NCBI RefSeq assembly: GCF_040790665.1
Contig: NZ_CP160849.1
Coordinates: 310,001 to 374,000 of the forward strand
From: Sulfitobacter pontiacus
Lineage (GTDB): Bacteria; Pseudomonadota; Alphaproteobacteria; Rhodobacterales; Rhodobacteraceae
Reading direction: 5' to 3'
DNA length: 64,000 nt
Shown: one piece after another, positions 23,666-31,757 of the stretch
How the letters are laid out: the number at the start of each line of letters is the position of its first letter
Numbering within the stretch: position 1 is the first letter of the stretch
Translations under genes and position numbers: made by a program
Notes under the pieces: generated by a model
What the model was told of the DNA's origin: nothing
The model's input: only the letters and a program-made list of their open reading frames with translations
The model's database searches: none

Positions 23666-25702
23666 ATGGCTTTAGGGCCTGAAATATACGACACACCCGC
23701 CGCCGGTTCCCCACGGGACCGGCGGCTTTTTGTGTTTAGCGGCGGCTTCATCACCAACCGACGGGTGCGGCGCATCTTGCAGCTGTCGGGCTATAGCCTG
23801 CATCTGGGCATGCCGCGCGACGGGGATGCGATCGCCGTATGGGGCAATGCGGGCACTGCGCATCGTGGGCTGGCCGTCGCATCCCAAAAGGGGCTGCCCC
23901 TTGTCCGCGTCGAAGACGCGATGCTGCGGTCGCTGTTTCCCGGTCGCGCAGGCGAGCCGCCGCTGGGGCTCCTGGTCGATCACAAGGGGCTGCATTTCGA
24001 CTCGGCACAGCCCTCCGAGCTTGAGGACATCCTGACCAGCCACCCGCTGGATGACACGGCTTTGCTGGACCGTGCGCGCGGTGCCATCCACCGCATCACC
24101 GAGGCGCATCTGACCAAATACAGCGGGTTCGACACCGCGCACCCCGCACCGGATCCCGGCTATGTGTTGGTGATCGACCAGACCCTGGGTGATGCGTCGG
24201 TCGCGGCCTCGGGCGCGGACCGGTCGCGGTTCCTTGAGATGCTGGTCTTTGCCCAGCAAGAGAACCCCGGCGCGCGGATAATCATCAAGACCCATCCGGA
24301 AACCGCAAAGGGCTATCGCAGCGGTCATTTCGGGCCTGAGGACGCCAACGACCGCATCACCCTGCTGACTGCCCCCATCAGCCCCTGGACCCTGTTTGAA
24401 GGGGCCGTGCGTGTCTATACCGTGTCGTCACAAATGGGGTTCGAGGCGATCTTTGCAGGCCACAAGCCCCGGGTGTTCGGGCAGCCCTTCTATGCGGGCT
24501 GGGGCCTGACCGAAGACGAATTCCCCGTGCAGCGGCGGCAACGCGTGCTGACCCGTGCGCAACTTTTTGCAGGAGCGATGATCCTTTATCCAAAATGGTA
24601 CGATCCGCACCGTGACTGCCTGTGTGATCTGGAAACCGTGATAGAGGCGATGGCCGCGCAGACCCGGGCCTGGCGCGAAGACCACCGGGGCTGGGTCGCC
24701 TCTGACATGCGCCTATGGAAACGTCAGCCCTTGCAGCGTTTCTTTGGCCGCTGGTCGCCGGTGACCTACCAGAATGATCCAAAGGCTGCCCGCGCCACAG
24801 GCAAGCCCTGGATGGTCTGGGCGTCGAAAGCGACGCAGGCCCATGCCGGTGCCCTGCGGGTCGAGGACGGTTTCCTGCGCTCGCGCGGATTGGGGGCCGA
24901 TCTGGTGCCGCCCCTGTCGCTGGTCTGCGATGATCTGGGTATCTACTATGACCCGCGCAGCCCCAGCCGGTTGGAACAGCTGATCACGTCGCGCGCCAAA
25001 ATGCGCCCCGACCAGTCGCGCCGCGCGGCACGGTTGATTGCGGCTCTGCGCGACGCGGGGCTAAGCAAGTATAACCTTGGCGGCGGTGGCGATCTGGACG
25101 CCCTGCCCGCCGGACGGCGCATTCTGGTACCGGGTCAGGTGGAGGACGATGCCTCCATCCGTGCGGGCACCGATGCGGTATCCACCAATCTGGCGCTGCT
25201 ACAAGCCGCGCGCGCCGCGCATCCCGACGCCGTGATCCTGTATAAACCCCATCCCGATGTAGAGGCCGGGCTGCGCCGCGGCGCGATTGACGCAGGCGGG
25301 CTGGCGGACCGTGTGCTCACCGATGCCGACCCCATCGCCCTGCTGGCGCATGTGGATGAGGTTTGGACCATGACATCGCTGCTGGGGTTCGAGGCCCTGC
25401 TGCGTGGCGTCAAGGTGGTGACCTTAGGTGCCCCCTTCTACGCGGGCTGGGGGCTGACCGAAGACCGCGGCGATATCCCGGCGCGGCGAAGGGCAGAGGT
25501 GAGCATCGAAGGTTTGGCCCATGCCGCCCTGATCGATTATCCGCGCTACTTTGATCCGCGCAGCGGTACCGCCTGCCCGGTCGAGGTGGTGGTAGAGCGG
25601 TTGGCCTCGGGTGATCTGCCGCGGCGCGGGGTGGCGAACCGGGTGCTGGCGAAGCTGCAGGGCGTGTTTGCCACACAGGCGCATTTGTGGCGGCGGCGAT
25701 AG
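23666..25702 (+). CDS. kpsC: Capsule polysaccharide Kdo transferase KpsC (two-domain)
   Basis: A 678-residue protein with an internal duplication. Both halves carry the donor-site pattern: QPFYAGWGLTEDEFP near residue 272 and APFYAGWGLTEDRGD near 590, each followed by a YPKWYDP / YPRYFDP motif and a VIEAM / VVERL helix. In E. coli KpsC two such domains add alternating beta-2,4 and beta-2,7 Kdo residues to the capsule linker. The two halves here are clearly diverged copies. The start ATG 23666 is nine bases after the export lipoprotein stop. Convergent with ribD. Confidence 0.9.
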   Translation: MALGPEIYDTPAAGSPRDRRLFVFSGGFITNRRVRRILQLSGYSLHLGMPRDGDAIAVWGNAGTAHRGLAVASQKGLPLVRVEDAMLRSLFPGRAGEPPLGLLVDHKGLHFDSAQPSELEDILTSHPLDDTALLDRARGAIHRITEAHLTKYSGFDTAHPAPDPGYVLVIDQTLGDASVAASGADRSRFLEMLVFAQQENPGARIIIKTHPETAKGYRSGHFGPEDANDRITLLTAPISPWTLFEGAVRVYTVSSQMGFEAIFAGHKPRVFGQPFYAGWGLTEDEFPVQRRQRVLTRAQLFAGAMILYPKWYDPHRDCLCDLETVIEAMAAQTRAWREDHRGWVASDMRLWKRQPLQRFFGRWSPVTYQNDPKAARATGKPWMVWASKATQAHAGALRVEDGFLRSRGLGADLVPPLSLVCDDLGIYYDPRSPSRLEQLITSRAKMRPDQSRRAARLIAALRDAGLSKYNLGGGGDLDALPAGRRILVPGQVEDDASIRAGTDAVSTNLALLQAARAAHPDAVILYKPHPDVEAGLRRGAIDAGGLADRVLTDADPIALLAHVDEVWTMTSLLGFEALLRGVKVVTLGAPFYAGWGLTEDRGDIPARRRAEVSIEGLAHAALIDYPRYFDPRSGTACPVEVVVERLASGDLPRRGVANRVLAKLQGVFATQAHLWRRR

Positions 25703-25735
25703 CACAGCGGGGCCAGCCCATGTGCCGGTCAGAGG

Positions 25736-25780
25736 CGGGGGCCAGCCCCCGCGCCCCCGGGATTTTAAGCCATTTGGAAG
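25736..25780. repeat. Intergenic repeat B
   Basis: GGGGGC-CA-GCCCCC, then GCGCCCCCGGGATTTTAAGCC and ATTTGGAAGG, matching repeat A at 14511-14575 in order of modules. It fills the gap between the convergent kpsC and ribD ends. Confidence 0.8.
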
Positions 25781-25783
25781 GGG

Positions 25784-26887
25784 TTAGGTGGGCGTGTTGC
25801 CGCGGGCCCAGATGTGGAGGAGGTCCGGGCCGATGCGCGAAGTTTCGGTCAGGGTGAAGCGCGGGGCCTGTGCCAGACGTTGAAGCTGCAGCGGCGCGAT
25901 GGCGGGCAAGCCGTCCGCGCCAAGGGCCAGACCCGCCGTAAACCCGACGAGTTGATCCACGAGATCCGCCTTTAGCAGCGTCGCAGCCAGTCCGCCGCCC
26001 CCCTCGCAGAAGATGCGTGTCAGACCGTGGCGGCCAAGCTGCCGGAGCATGTCATCGGCGTCGATCTGGCCCATCTTTGGTGTGCAAGAGATCAGCGTCG
26101 CGCCAAGGCTTTCCCAGGTCTCGATCAGCTCTGCCGGGGCCTTGGGGCCGTGGCAAAGGATCAGGGGGATGTCATTGGCGGTTCTGGCGAGCGCGCCATT
26201 CAGCGGGATGTCCAGCCCGTTCGACACAACAATCCTCGTCGGCTGGCGCGTGGTGCCAAGGTCGCGCACGGTCAAGCTGGGGTCATCCTGCCGCGCCGTG
26301 CCACCGCCCACCATGACCGCGTCATGACGATTGCGCATGGCATGGACCACGCGGCGGGCGGGCGGGGCTGTGATCCACTGGCTTTCGCCCGACGCGGTGG
26401 CAATGCGACCGTCAAAGCTGCTGGCGAGTTTGAGCGTCACCATCGGGCGGCCTTCGTCGACACGCAGGAAAAAGCCAAAATGATCCGCGCGGGCTTCATC
26501 TTCGAGCACGCCCACGTCAACGATAATGCCCGCAGCACGGAGGATCGCAATGCCCTTGCCGCTGACGCGTGGATCGCTGTCGGTGCAGGCGATCACCACG
26601 CGCGCAGGCTTGGCGGCGACAAGCGCATCGGCGCAGGGCGGCGTCTTGCCGGTATGAGCGCAGGGTTCGAGGGTGACATAGACCGTCGCCCCCTGTGCCG
26701 CCGGCCCGGCCTGACGCAGCGCTTGGGGTTCCGCATGGGGCCTGCCGCCCGGCTGGGTCCAGCCACGCCCGACAATGCGGCCTTGCTGCACGATGACGCA
26801 GCCCACGGCGGGATTGGGCCAGACAGCCCCCTGCCCGCGCCGGCCCAGCGACAAGGCCAGCGCCATAAAGCGCGCGTCGTTAGACAT
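25784..26887 (-). CDS. ribD: Bifunctional riboflavin deaminase/reductase RibD
   Basis: A 367-residue RibD. The N-terminal deaminase has the zinc site HAEPQALRQAG and PCAHTGKTPPCADAL (residues 50-90); the C-terminal reductase (from about 145) has VTLKLASSFDGRIATASGES and FCEGGGGLAATLL. It carries out the second and third steps of riboflavin synthesis. Its start is two bases after the nrdR stop, so both are one transcript. Downstream it is cut off from ribE by the capsule genes; a terminator-like repeat B follows. Confidence 0.96.
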   Translation of the reverse strand: MSNDARFMALALSLGRRGQGAVWPNPAVGCVIVQQGRIVGRGWTQPGGRPHAEPQALRQAGPAAQGATVYVTLEPCAHTGKTPPCADALVAAKPARVVIACTDSDPRVSGKGIAILRAAGIIVDVGVLEDEARADHFGFFLRVDEGRPMVTLKLASSFDGRIATASGESQWITAPPARRVVHAMRNRHDAVMVGGGTARQDDPSLTVRDLGTTRQPTRIVVSNGLDIPLNGALARTANDIPLILCHGPKAPAELIETWESLGATLISCTPKMGQIDADDMLRQLGRHGLTRIFCEGGGGLAATLLKADLVDQLVGFTAGLALGADGLPAIAPLQLQRLAQAPRFTLTETSRIGPDLLHIWARGNTPT

Positions 26888-26889
26888 GC

Positions 26890-27357
26890 TTATTCGTCCG
26901 CAGGGGTATCGGGCCGCAGTTCCTGCACGAATTTATCGAAATCATCTGCCGCCTGGAAGTTCTTGTAGACGCTGGCAAAGCGGACGTAGGCGACGGTGTC
27001 GATGCGGGCCAGTGCCTCCATCACGATCTCGCCGATTTGTTTCGATCCGACATCGGTTTCGCCCATGCTTTCCAAACGGCGCACGATGCCGCTGATCATC
27101 TGATCGATCCGTTCGGGATCAATCGGGCGTTTCTGCATCGAGATCCGGATGGAGCGTTCCAGCTTGTCACGGTCGAAATCCTCGCGCTTGCCCGAGGTTT
27201 TGACGACAACCAGATCGCGCAGCTGTACCCGTTCATAGGTGGTAAACCGGCCCCCGCAGGCGGGACAGAAACGGCGACGGCGGATCGAAACGTGATCCTC
27301 GGCCGGGCGGCTGTCTTTAACTTGGGTGTCGATATTTCCGCAAAACGGGCAGCGCAT
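26890..27357 (-). CDS. nrdR: Transcriptional repressor NrdR
   Basis: A 155-residue NrdR, which represses ribonucleotide reductase genes when dATP is bound. The zinc ribbon is [18 protein letters not shown] with [13 protein letters not shown] (Cys 3, 6, 31 and 34), followed by an ATP-cone from about residue 49 ([20 protein letters not shown]). Start ATG 27357 is fixed by the zinc ribbon; the open frame upstream is not part of the family. It leads the rib set, as is common in alphaproteobacteria. Confidence 0.96.
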   Translation of the reverse strand: MRCPFCGNIDTQVKDSRPAEDHVSIRRRRFCPACGGRFTTYERVQLRDLVVVKTSGKREDFDRDKLERSIRISMQKRPIDPERIDQMISGIVRRLESMGETDVGSKQIGEIVMEALARIDTVAYVRFASVYKNFQAADDFDKFVQELRPDTPADE

Positions 27358-27389
27358 AGCCGGTCCCCTTATCTTAAACCTGCTCAATA

Positions 27390-27406
27390 GGGGGTGAAAC
27401 ACCCCC
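27390..27406 (-). other. Hairpin in the nrdR leader
   Basis: GGGGGTG-AAA-CACCCCC, a perfect 7-bp stem with a three-base loop, 33 bp before the nrdR start. It lacks the features of a known riboswitch; it may lie in the 5' leader or at the promoter. Confidence 0.4.
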
Positions 27407-27550
27407 ATTCCCCAAAACTATAGGACCAACGCGAGGTTTTGGGTAGGGGCGAAATGCCCATCTATATGTTGTAGCGGGGAAAACTGCCCTGAACTTTGGC
27501 TGATACCATGCGTTGTTCCTGCAAGACGACTGATCTGAAAGGAATTCACT

Positions 27551-28222
27551 ATGACCAAGACGCTTTTCATCACCGGAGCCTCAAGCGGGATCGGCGCAGC
27601 CACCGCCCGCGCTGCTGCCAAGGCCGGTTGGAACGTCGGGCTTTTCGCCCGCAGCGAAGACAAGCTGAAAGATCTCGCGCGCGAGATCGGGGATCAGGCG
27701 CTGGTGCTGGCCGGCGACGCCACGCAATACGACGATCAGGAACAGGCCATGAGCCGCCTTGCGCAAAAGTTCGGGCAAATCGATGCTGTCTTTGCCAATG
27801 CAGGACGGGGGACATCGCCGGGCGGCACCGAAAAGGGAGACCCGGACGACTGGAAATCGATGATCGATCTGAACGTGACGGGCGCGCTCTATACGGCCCA
27901 TGCCGCGATGCCATATCTGCGCAAGACCACGGGGCAGTATGTTGTGACCGGTTCCGCCGCAGGACGCCGCCACATCAAGGGGTCGATCTACGGCGCGACC
28001 AAGTTCTTTATCCACGGCTTTGCGGGCAACCTTGCCGACGAAATGGCGGAATGGGGCGGGCGCTGTATGGTTGTCTCTCCCGGGATGGTGGACACGGCGT
28101 TCTTTGACGAAGCCAAGCCCGACAAGCTGAAACCAGAAGACGTGGCATCGGCCGTGATGCACGCGCTAGAGGCACCGGCCCACGCAGCCGTGCGCGAGAT
28201 CCACCTGATGCCGGTGGATTGA
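27551..28222 (+). CDS. SDR-family oxidoreductase
   Basis: A classical short-chain dehydrogenase of 223 residues. The cofactor motif is TGASSGIGAATARAA (residues 8-22), NAG at about 79-81, the catalytic Ser in VVTGSAAGRRH and YGATK with Tyr and Lys near 147-151. It reduces or oxidises an alcohol/ketone with NAD(P)H; the substrate is unknown. ATG 27551 follows GAAAGGAATTC. It ends two bases before the convergent yjbQ stop. Confidence 0.93.
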   Translation: MTKTLFITGASSGIGAATARAAAKAGWNVGLFARSEDKLKDLAREIGDQALVLAGDATQYDDQEQAMSRLAQKFGQIDAVFANAGRGTSPGGTEKGDPDDWKSMIDLNVTGALYTAHAAMPYLRKTTGQYVVTGSAAGRRHIKGSIYGATKFFIHGFAGNLADEMAEWGGRCMVVSPGMVDTAFFDEAKPDKLKPEDVASAVMHALEAPAHAAVREIHLMPVD

Positions 28223-28224
28223 GT

Positions 28225-28638
28225 TCAGGCGAAATGCACCGCGATGCGTCTGCTATGGGGCGCGTCGCGGTGTTCGAACAGATAGATGCCTTGCCATGTG
28301 CCCAACACCATGCGGCCTGCAACCACGGGGATGCTGAGCGTAACGGGCAGCACTGCCGCCTTGATATGCGCGGGCATGTCATCTGGTCCTTCCAGCGTAT
28401 GCCGGAGGTAGGACATTGACGGGTCGTCCGCAGGTGGCACCAGACGCGAGAAATATGCCAGCAGATCGCGCTGCACATCCGGGTCCGCGTTTTCCTGAAT
28501 AAGCAGCGAGGCGGAGGTATGGCGCAGAAACAGTGTCACCAACCCGTCAGAGCGTTGCCCTGACAGCGCCTGATGCACCTGATCCGTCACCTCGTAGAGC
28601 CCCTGCCCGCCGGTCTTGACCGTAAACTCGCTGTTCAT
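28225..28638 (-). CDS. YjbQ-family (UPF0047) protein, secondary thiamine-phosphate synthase-like
   Basis: A 137-residue YjbQ-type protein. Marks: LFLRHTSASLLIQENADPDVQRDL (in part FLRHTSASL and ENADPDVQ), a central YLRHTLEGPDDMPAHIKA and GTWQGIYLFEHRD near the end. The family is annotated as secondary thiamine-phosphate synthase because E. coli YjbQ has weak such activity; the true role is unclear. Start ATG 28638 (MNSEFTVKTGG) is chosen; the frame continues upstream without homology. Convergent with the SDR gene. Confidence 0.9.
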   Translation of the reverse strand: MNSEFTVKTGGQGLYEVTDQVHQALSGQRSDGLVTLFLRHTSASLLIQENADPDVQRDLLAYFSRLVPPADDPSMSYLRHTLEGPDDMPAHIKAAVLPVTLSIPVVAGRMVLGTWQGIYLFEHRDAPHSRRIAVHFA

Positions 28639-28672
28639 TCCGCCCGCCTTGTGCTGATGGGTCAGGCTAGCC

Positions 28673-29071
28673 TCAACGCCCGGGCGATTGCAAACCACCG
28701 CAGAGCGTGATCCCGTGGCTGATGGTCATGGCCGACCCGGCCTTGGTCAAGGATCCGCCCAAGATCACGACGGGCGACGGGGTCAGCCCCGCGGGATCCA
28801 GCGTGAAGGTGACACCACCATCTCCGCCAAAACCACGCGCGCGCGGCTCGCTTACATACAGCTTCTGACTGTCCTGCGCGCCCATTTCGCGCAGCGCATA
28901 ATCCGCCGCGGCACACCAATGCCCGCGCGCACCAAAGCCGGTGCTGCCGCTGATATGCACGCCGCCCTCGGTCGGTGTGAAAGTCAGACGGTCATTCGGC
29001 ACATAGGCCTGTGCGAAGGCTGGGGTCATTGCCAATGCGGCCAGTACGCAAGCGGTGGTCAGGGTTTTCAT
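28673..29071 (-). CDS. Small secreted protein, paralogue 1
   Basis: A 132-residue exported protein. A signal peptide MKTLTTACVLAALAMTPAFA precedes a mature part of about 112 residues with GARGHWCAAADYALREMG, VTFTLDP and TISHGITLCGGL. The two Cys probably form a disulphide. It shares this layout with the adjacent gene upstream. ATG 29071 follows AGGAATACCACA; an earlier in-frame ATG at 29092 overlaps the upstream gene and is less likely. The family is not recognised. Likely periplasmic. Confidence 0.72.
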   Translation of the reverse strand: MKTLTTACVLAALAMTPAFAQAYVPNDRLTFTPTEGGVHISGSTGFGARGHWCAAADYALREMGAQDSQKLYVSEPRARGFGGDGGVTFTLDPAGLTPSPVVILGGSLTKAGSAMTISHGITLCGGLQSPGR

Positions 29072-29088
29072 TGTGGTATTCCTAGTTT

Positions 29089-29499
29089 TCAAAAGTCTTT
29101 AAGTTCAAGGATGTAGTCCTTGCAGAACTGGATGGCGTGGCCCACGGGCAGGGCCTGACCCGCGTTGCGCACCGATACCGAATAGGATTTGAACGCAGGC
29201 TCCGACAGCTCTGCATCATTCAGGGTAAAGACGACGCCCGTGCGCCCTACCCCGCTGATAGATGGCCCGCGCGGCGACTTGACGTAGATCTCAGCGGCGC
29301 TTGGCGTGCCCAGCCTTTCCTCGGCAAATTCGGCGGCGGCACACCACATGCCCCGGGCCCCTTCGCCATGATCCTCGATCACCTCGAAGGATGCGTCCGA
29401 CAGCGGGATGACCTGCAGCTCGTTCACCGCGGTAAAGGATTGCGCAAACGCGGCGAGCGGGGCGGCAGAGAGAATGGCGGCAAGGGCAAGACGTTTCAT
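29089..29499 (-). CDS. Small secreted protein, paralogue 2
   Basis: A 136-residue exported protein with signal peptide MKRLALAAILSAAPLAAFA. The mature part aligns by eye with its downstream neighbour: GARGMWCAAAEFAEERLG against GARGHWCAAADYALREMG, VVFTLNDAELS against VTFTLDPAGLT, and VGHAIQFCKDY against ISHGITLCGGL. The two genes are 17 bp apart and clearly arose by tandem duplication. Function unknown; located upstream of the convergent YjbQ end and downstream of rpoD. Confidence 0.72.
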   Translation of the reverse strand: MKRLALAAILSAAPLAAFAQSFTAVNELQVIPLSDASFEVIEDHGEGARGMWCAAAEFAEERLGTPSAAEIYVKSPRGPSISGVGRTGVVFTLNDAELSEPAFKSYSVSVRNAGQALPVGHAIQFCKDYILELKDF

Positions 29500-29587
29500 G
29501 GCGGCTCCTGTTTGGTGCGTGGTTCACAGATAGGCTGCGCGGCGGGATTTTGAATTCACAGCTTCGAGATCGTCGCTTCAGCCCATG

Positions 29588-29618
29588 AAAAAAGGCGGGT
29601 GCCTGAACACCCGCCTTT
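29588..29618 (-). terminator. Rho-independent terminator of rpoD
   Basis: Minus-strand stem AAAGGCGGGTG/CACCCGCCTTT (11 bp, six-base loop) followed by a T run (29588-29593), 22 bp after the rpoD stop. Confidence 0.9.
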
Positions 29619-29640
29619 CAAAACTCTCGCGATCAAGCGC

Positions 29641-31623
29641 TTACTGATCGAGGAACGACCGCAGCTTGCGCGACCGGCTTGGGTGCTTGAGCTTGCGCAG
29701 CGCCTTCGCCTCGATCTGACGGATACGTTCGCGGGTCACGCTGAACTGCTGGCCGACTTCTTCCAACGTGTGGTCGGTGTTCATGCCGATGCCGAAGCGC
29801 ATCCGCAGCACACGTTCCTCGCGCGGGGTGAGGCTGGCCAGAACCCGTGTCGTGGTCTCCTTGAGGTTTTCCTGAATGGCGCTGTCGAGCGGCAGCACGG
29901 CATTCTTATCCTCGATGAAATCACCAAGCTGGCTGTCTTCCTCGTCACCAATAGGCGTTTCAAGAGAGATCGGCTCCTTGGCGATCTTCATCACCTTGCG
30001 CACTTTCTCAAGCGGCATCTGCAGTTTCTCGGCCAGCTCTTCCGGCGTCGGCTCGCGGCCAATCTCGTGCAGCATCTGGCGACCGGTCCGAACCAGCTTG
30101 TTGATCGTTTCGATCATGTGGACCGGAATACGGATGGTGCGCGCTTGGTCGGCGATGGAACGGGTGATCGCCTGACGGATCCACCATGTCGCATAGGTCG
30201 AGAATTTATAACCGCGACGGTACTCGAACTTGTCGACGGCCTTCATCAGGCCGATGTTGCCTTCCTGAATAAGATCAAGGAATTGCAAGCCACGGTTGGT
30301 GTATTTCTTGGCGATCGAGATCACGAGACGCAAGTTCGCCTCGACCATTTCTTTCTTGGCCTGACGGGCCTCTTTCTCGCCCTTCTGAACCTGCTGCACG
30401 ATGCGGCGGAATTCAGAGATATCAAGACCGACGTATTGACCCACCTGCGCCATATCAGCCCGCAGCTCATCCACCTTGTCAGAGGACCGTTCGATGAACA
30501 TCTGCCAGCCGCGACCGGACTTCTCGGCCATCCGCTCCATCCAGTTGGGGTCCAGCTCGTAGCCGCGATAGGCGTCGACGAATTCCTTGCGGTTGATGCG
30601 CGCCTGGTCGGCAAGCTTCACCATCGCAGAGTCGATCTGCATGATGCGGCGGTTGATGCCGTAAAGCTGGTCGATCAGCGCTTCGATACGGTTGTTGTGC
30701 AGGTGCAGGTCGTTGACCAAAGCCACGATCTCGGAGCGGACGCGCTGGTATTCTTCCTCATCGGTCTTCGAAAAGGTGCCGTCCTCGTTCAGGGTGGCCG
30801 AAATCCGGCTGTCCTGAATTTGGCTCAACTTGACGTAGTCATCAGCAATGATGTCGAGCGCTTCCAGCACTTGCGGCTTCAGCGCGGCTTCCATTGCGGC
30901 CAGCGACATGTTGGCCTGTTCATCATCATCCTCGTCGTCGTCATCGTTCGAGATCGGGTTGCCGTCGGCGTCAACTTCGCTGGTGCTTTCGGCGGGCTTT
31001 GTCTCGGTGCCCGCGGTTGGCACGACCGGAGTCGTTTCCTCTTCGTCGCCCATCTGGGTGCCGAATGTCGCCTCGAGGTCGATGACATCGCGCAGCAAAA
31101 TGTCTTCGGACAAAAGTTCGTCGCGCCAGATCGTGATCGCCTGGAAGGTCAGCGGGCTTTCACACAGCCCCGCGATCATCGTGTTGCGCCCTGCCTCGAT
31201 CCGCTTGGCAATGGCGATCTCGCCCTCACGGCTCAGCAGTTCAACCGATCCCATCTCGCGCAGATACATGCGAACGGGGTCATCCGTGCGGTCCAGCTTT
31301 TCGGACGTGCCAGAGGACAGCGCCACATCACGGTTGCTTTCCGTGGTCGCAATTTCGGTCCCGCCCTTGGCGTCTTCTTCTTCGGCTTCTTCGTCCTCGA
31401 TCACGTTGATGCCCATTTCGGACAGCATCGACATCACATCCTCGATCTGCTCCGAGCTGACCTGGTCAGGGGGCAGAACGGTGTTCAGCTGATCGTAGGT
31501 GATATAGCCCTTTTCACGGGCTTCGCCGATCATCTTTTTGACGGCGGCTTGGCTCATATCAAGCGAATGGCCGGCATCCTGGTCGTCAGACTTCGCGTCT
31601 TCGTTCGTGTCTTTGGCGGCCAT
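29641..31623 (-). CDS. rpoD: Primary sigma factor RpoD (sigma-70)
   Basis: Housekeeping sigma factor of 660 residues. Region 1.1 is at the N-terminus, region 1.2 near [20 protein letters not shown], then a large non-conserved region with an acidic stretch (about residues 220-245, rich in Asp and Glu). Region 2.4 is [19 protein letters not shown], region 3 [15 protein letters not shown] and region 4.2 [20 protein letters not shown]. Length fits alphaproteobacterial RpoD. ATG 31623 follows a GGAGGAAATTTC Shine-Dalgarno. It lies 134 bp downstream of dnaG; a hairpin and a palindrome lie in that gap. Confidence 0.98.
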   Translation of the reverse strand: MAAKDTNEDAKSDDQDAGHSLDMSQAAVKKMIGEAREKGYITYDQLNTVLPPDQVSSEQIEDVMSMLSEMGINVIEDEEAEEEDAKGGTEIATTESNRDVALSSGTSEKLDRTDDPVRMYLREMGSVELLSREGEIAIAKRIEAGRNTMIAGLCESPLTFQAITIWRDELLSEDILLRDVIDLEATFGTQMGDEEETTPVVPTAGTETKPAESTSEVDADGNPISNDDDDEDDDEQANMSLAAMEAALKPQVLEALDIIADDYVKLSQIQDSRISATLNEDGTFSKTDEEEYQRVRSEIVALVNDLHLHNNRIEALIDQLYGINRRIMQIDSAMVKLADQARINRKEFVDAYRGYELDPNWMERMAEKSGRGWQMFIERSSDKVDELRADMAQVGQYVGLDISEFRRIVQQVQKGEKEARQAKKEMVEANLRLVISIAKKYTNRGLQFLDLIQEGNIGLMKAVDKFEYRRGYKFSTYATWWIRQAITRSIADQARTIRIPVHMIETINKLVRTGRQMLHEIGREPTPEELAEKLQMPLEKVRKVMKIAKEPISLETPIGDEEDSQLGDFIEDKNAVLPLDSAIQENLKETTTRVLASLTPREERVLRMRFGIGMNTDHTLEEVGQQFSVTRERIRQIEAKALRKLKHPSRSRKLRSFLDQ

Positions 31624-31648
31624 GAAATTTCCTCCAGCGAATGGGTAC

Positions 31649-31667
31649 GAATCACGTGACGTGATTC
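31649..31667. promoter_or_regulatory. Perfect palindrome upstream of rpoD
   Basis: GAATCACG and CGTGATTC flank TGA, 26 bp before the rpoD start. It could be an operator or a leader stem. No regulator can be named. Confidence 0.5.
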
Positions 31668-31733
31668 GGTTGTTCGAATCATGCGGGGTTCTGGGTGATT
31701 CTTAAACCCGTTACCCTGTATTTTGTTAAACAT

Positions 31734-31756
31734 CCCGGCGAAAAAGCCACGCCGGG
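31734..31756 (-). terminator. Possible terminator after dnaG
   Basis: Stem CCCGGCG-N9-CGCCGGG just beyond the dnaG stop, followed on the minus strand by ATGTTTAAC. The T run is poor, so it may only reduce read-through into rpoD. Confidence 0.4.
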
Positions 31757-31757
31757 T

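Noticed and set aside
29599-31659. Plus-strand open frame of 686 codons opposite rpoD
   Set aside because: It is the mirror of a highly conserved gene in GC-rich DNA and its translation (many His, Leu, Asp, Gln) resembles no family.
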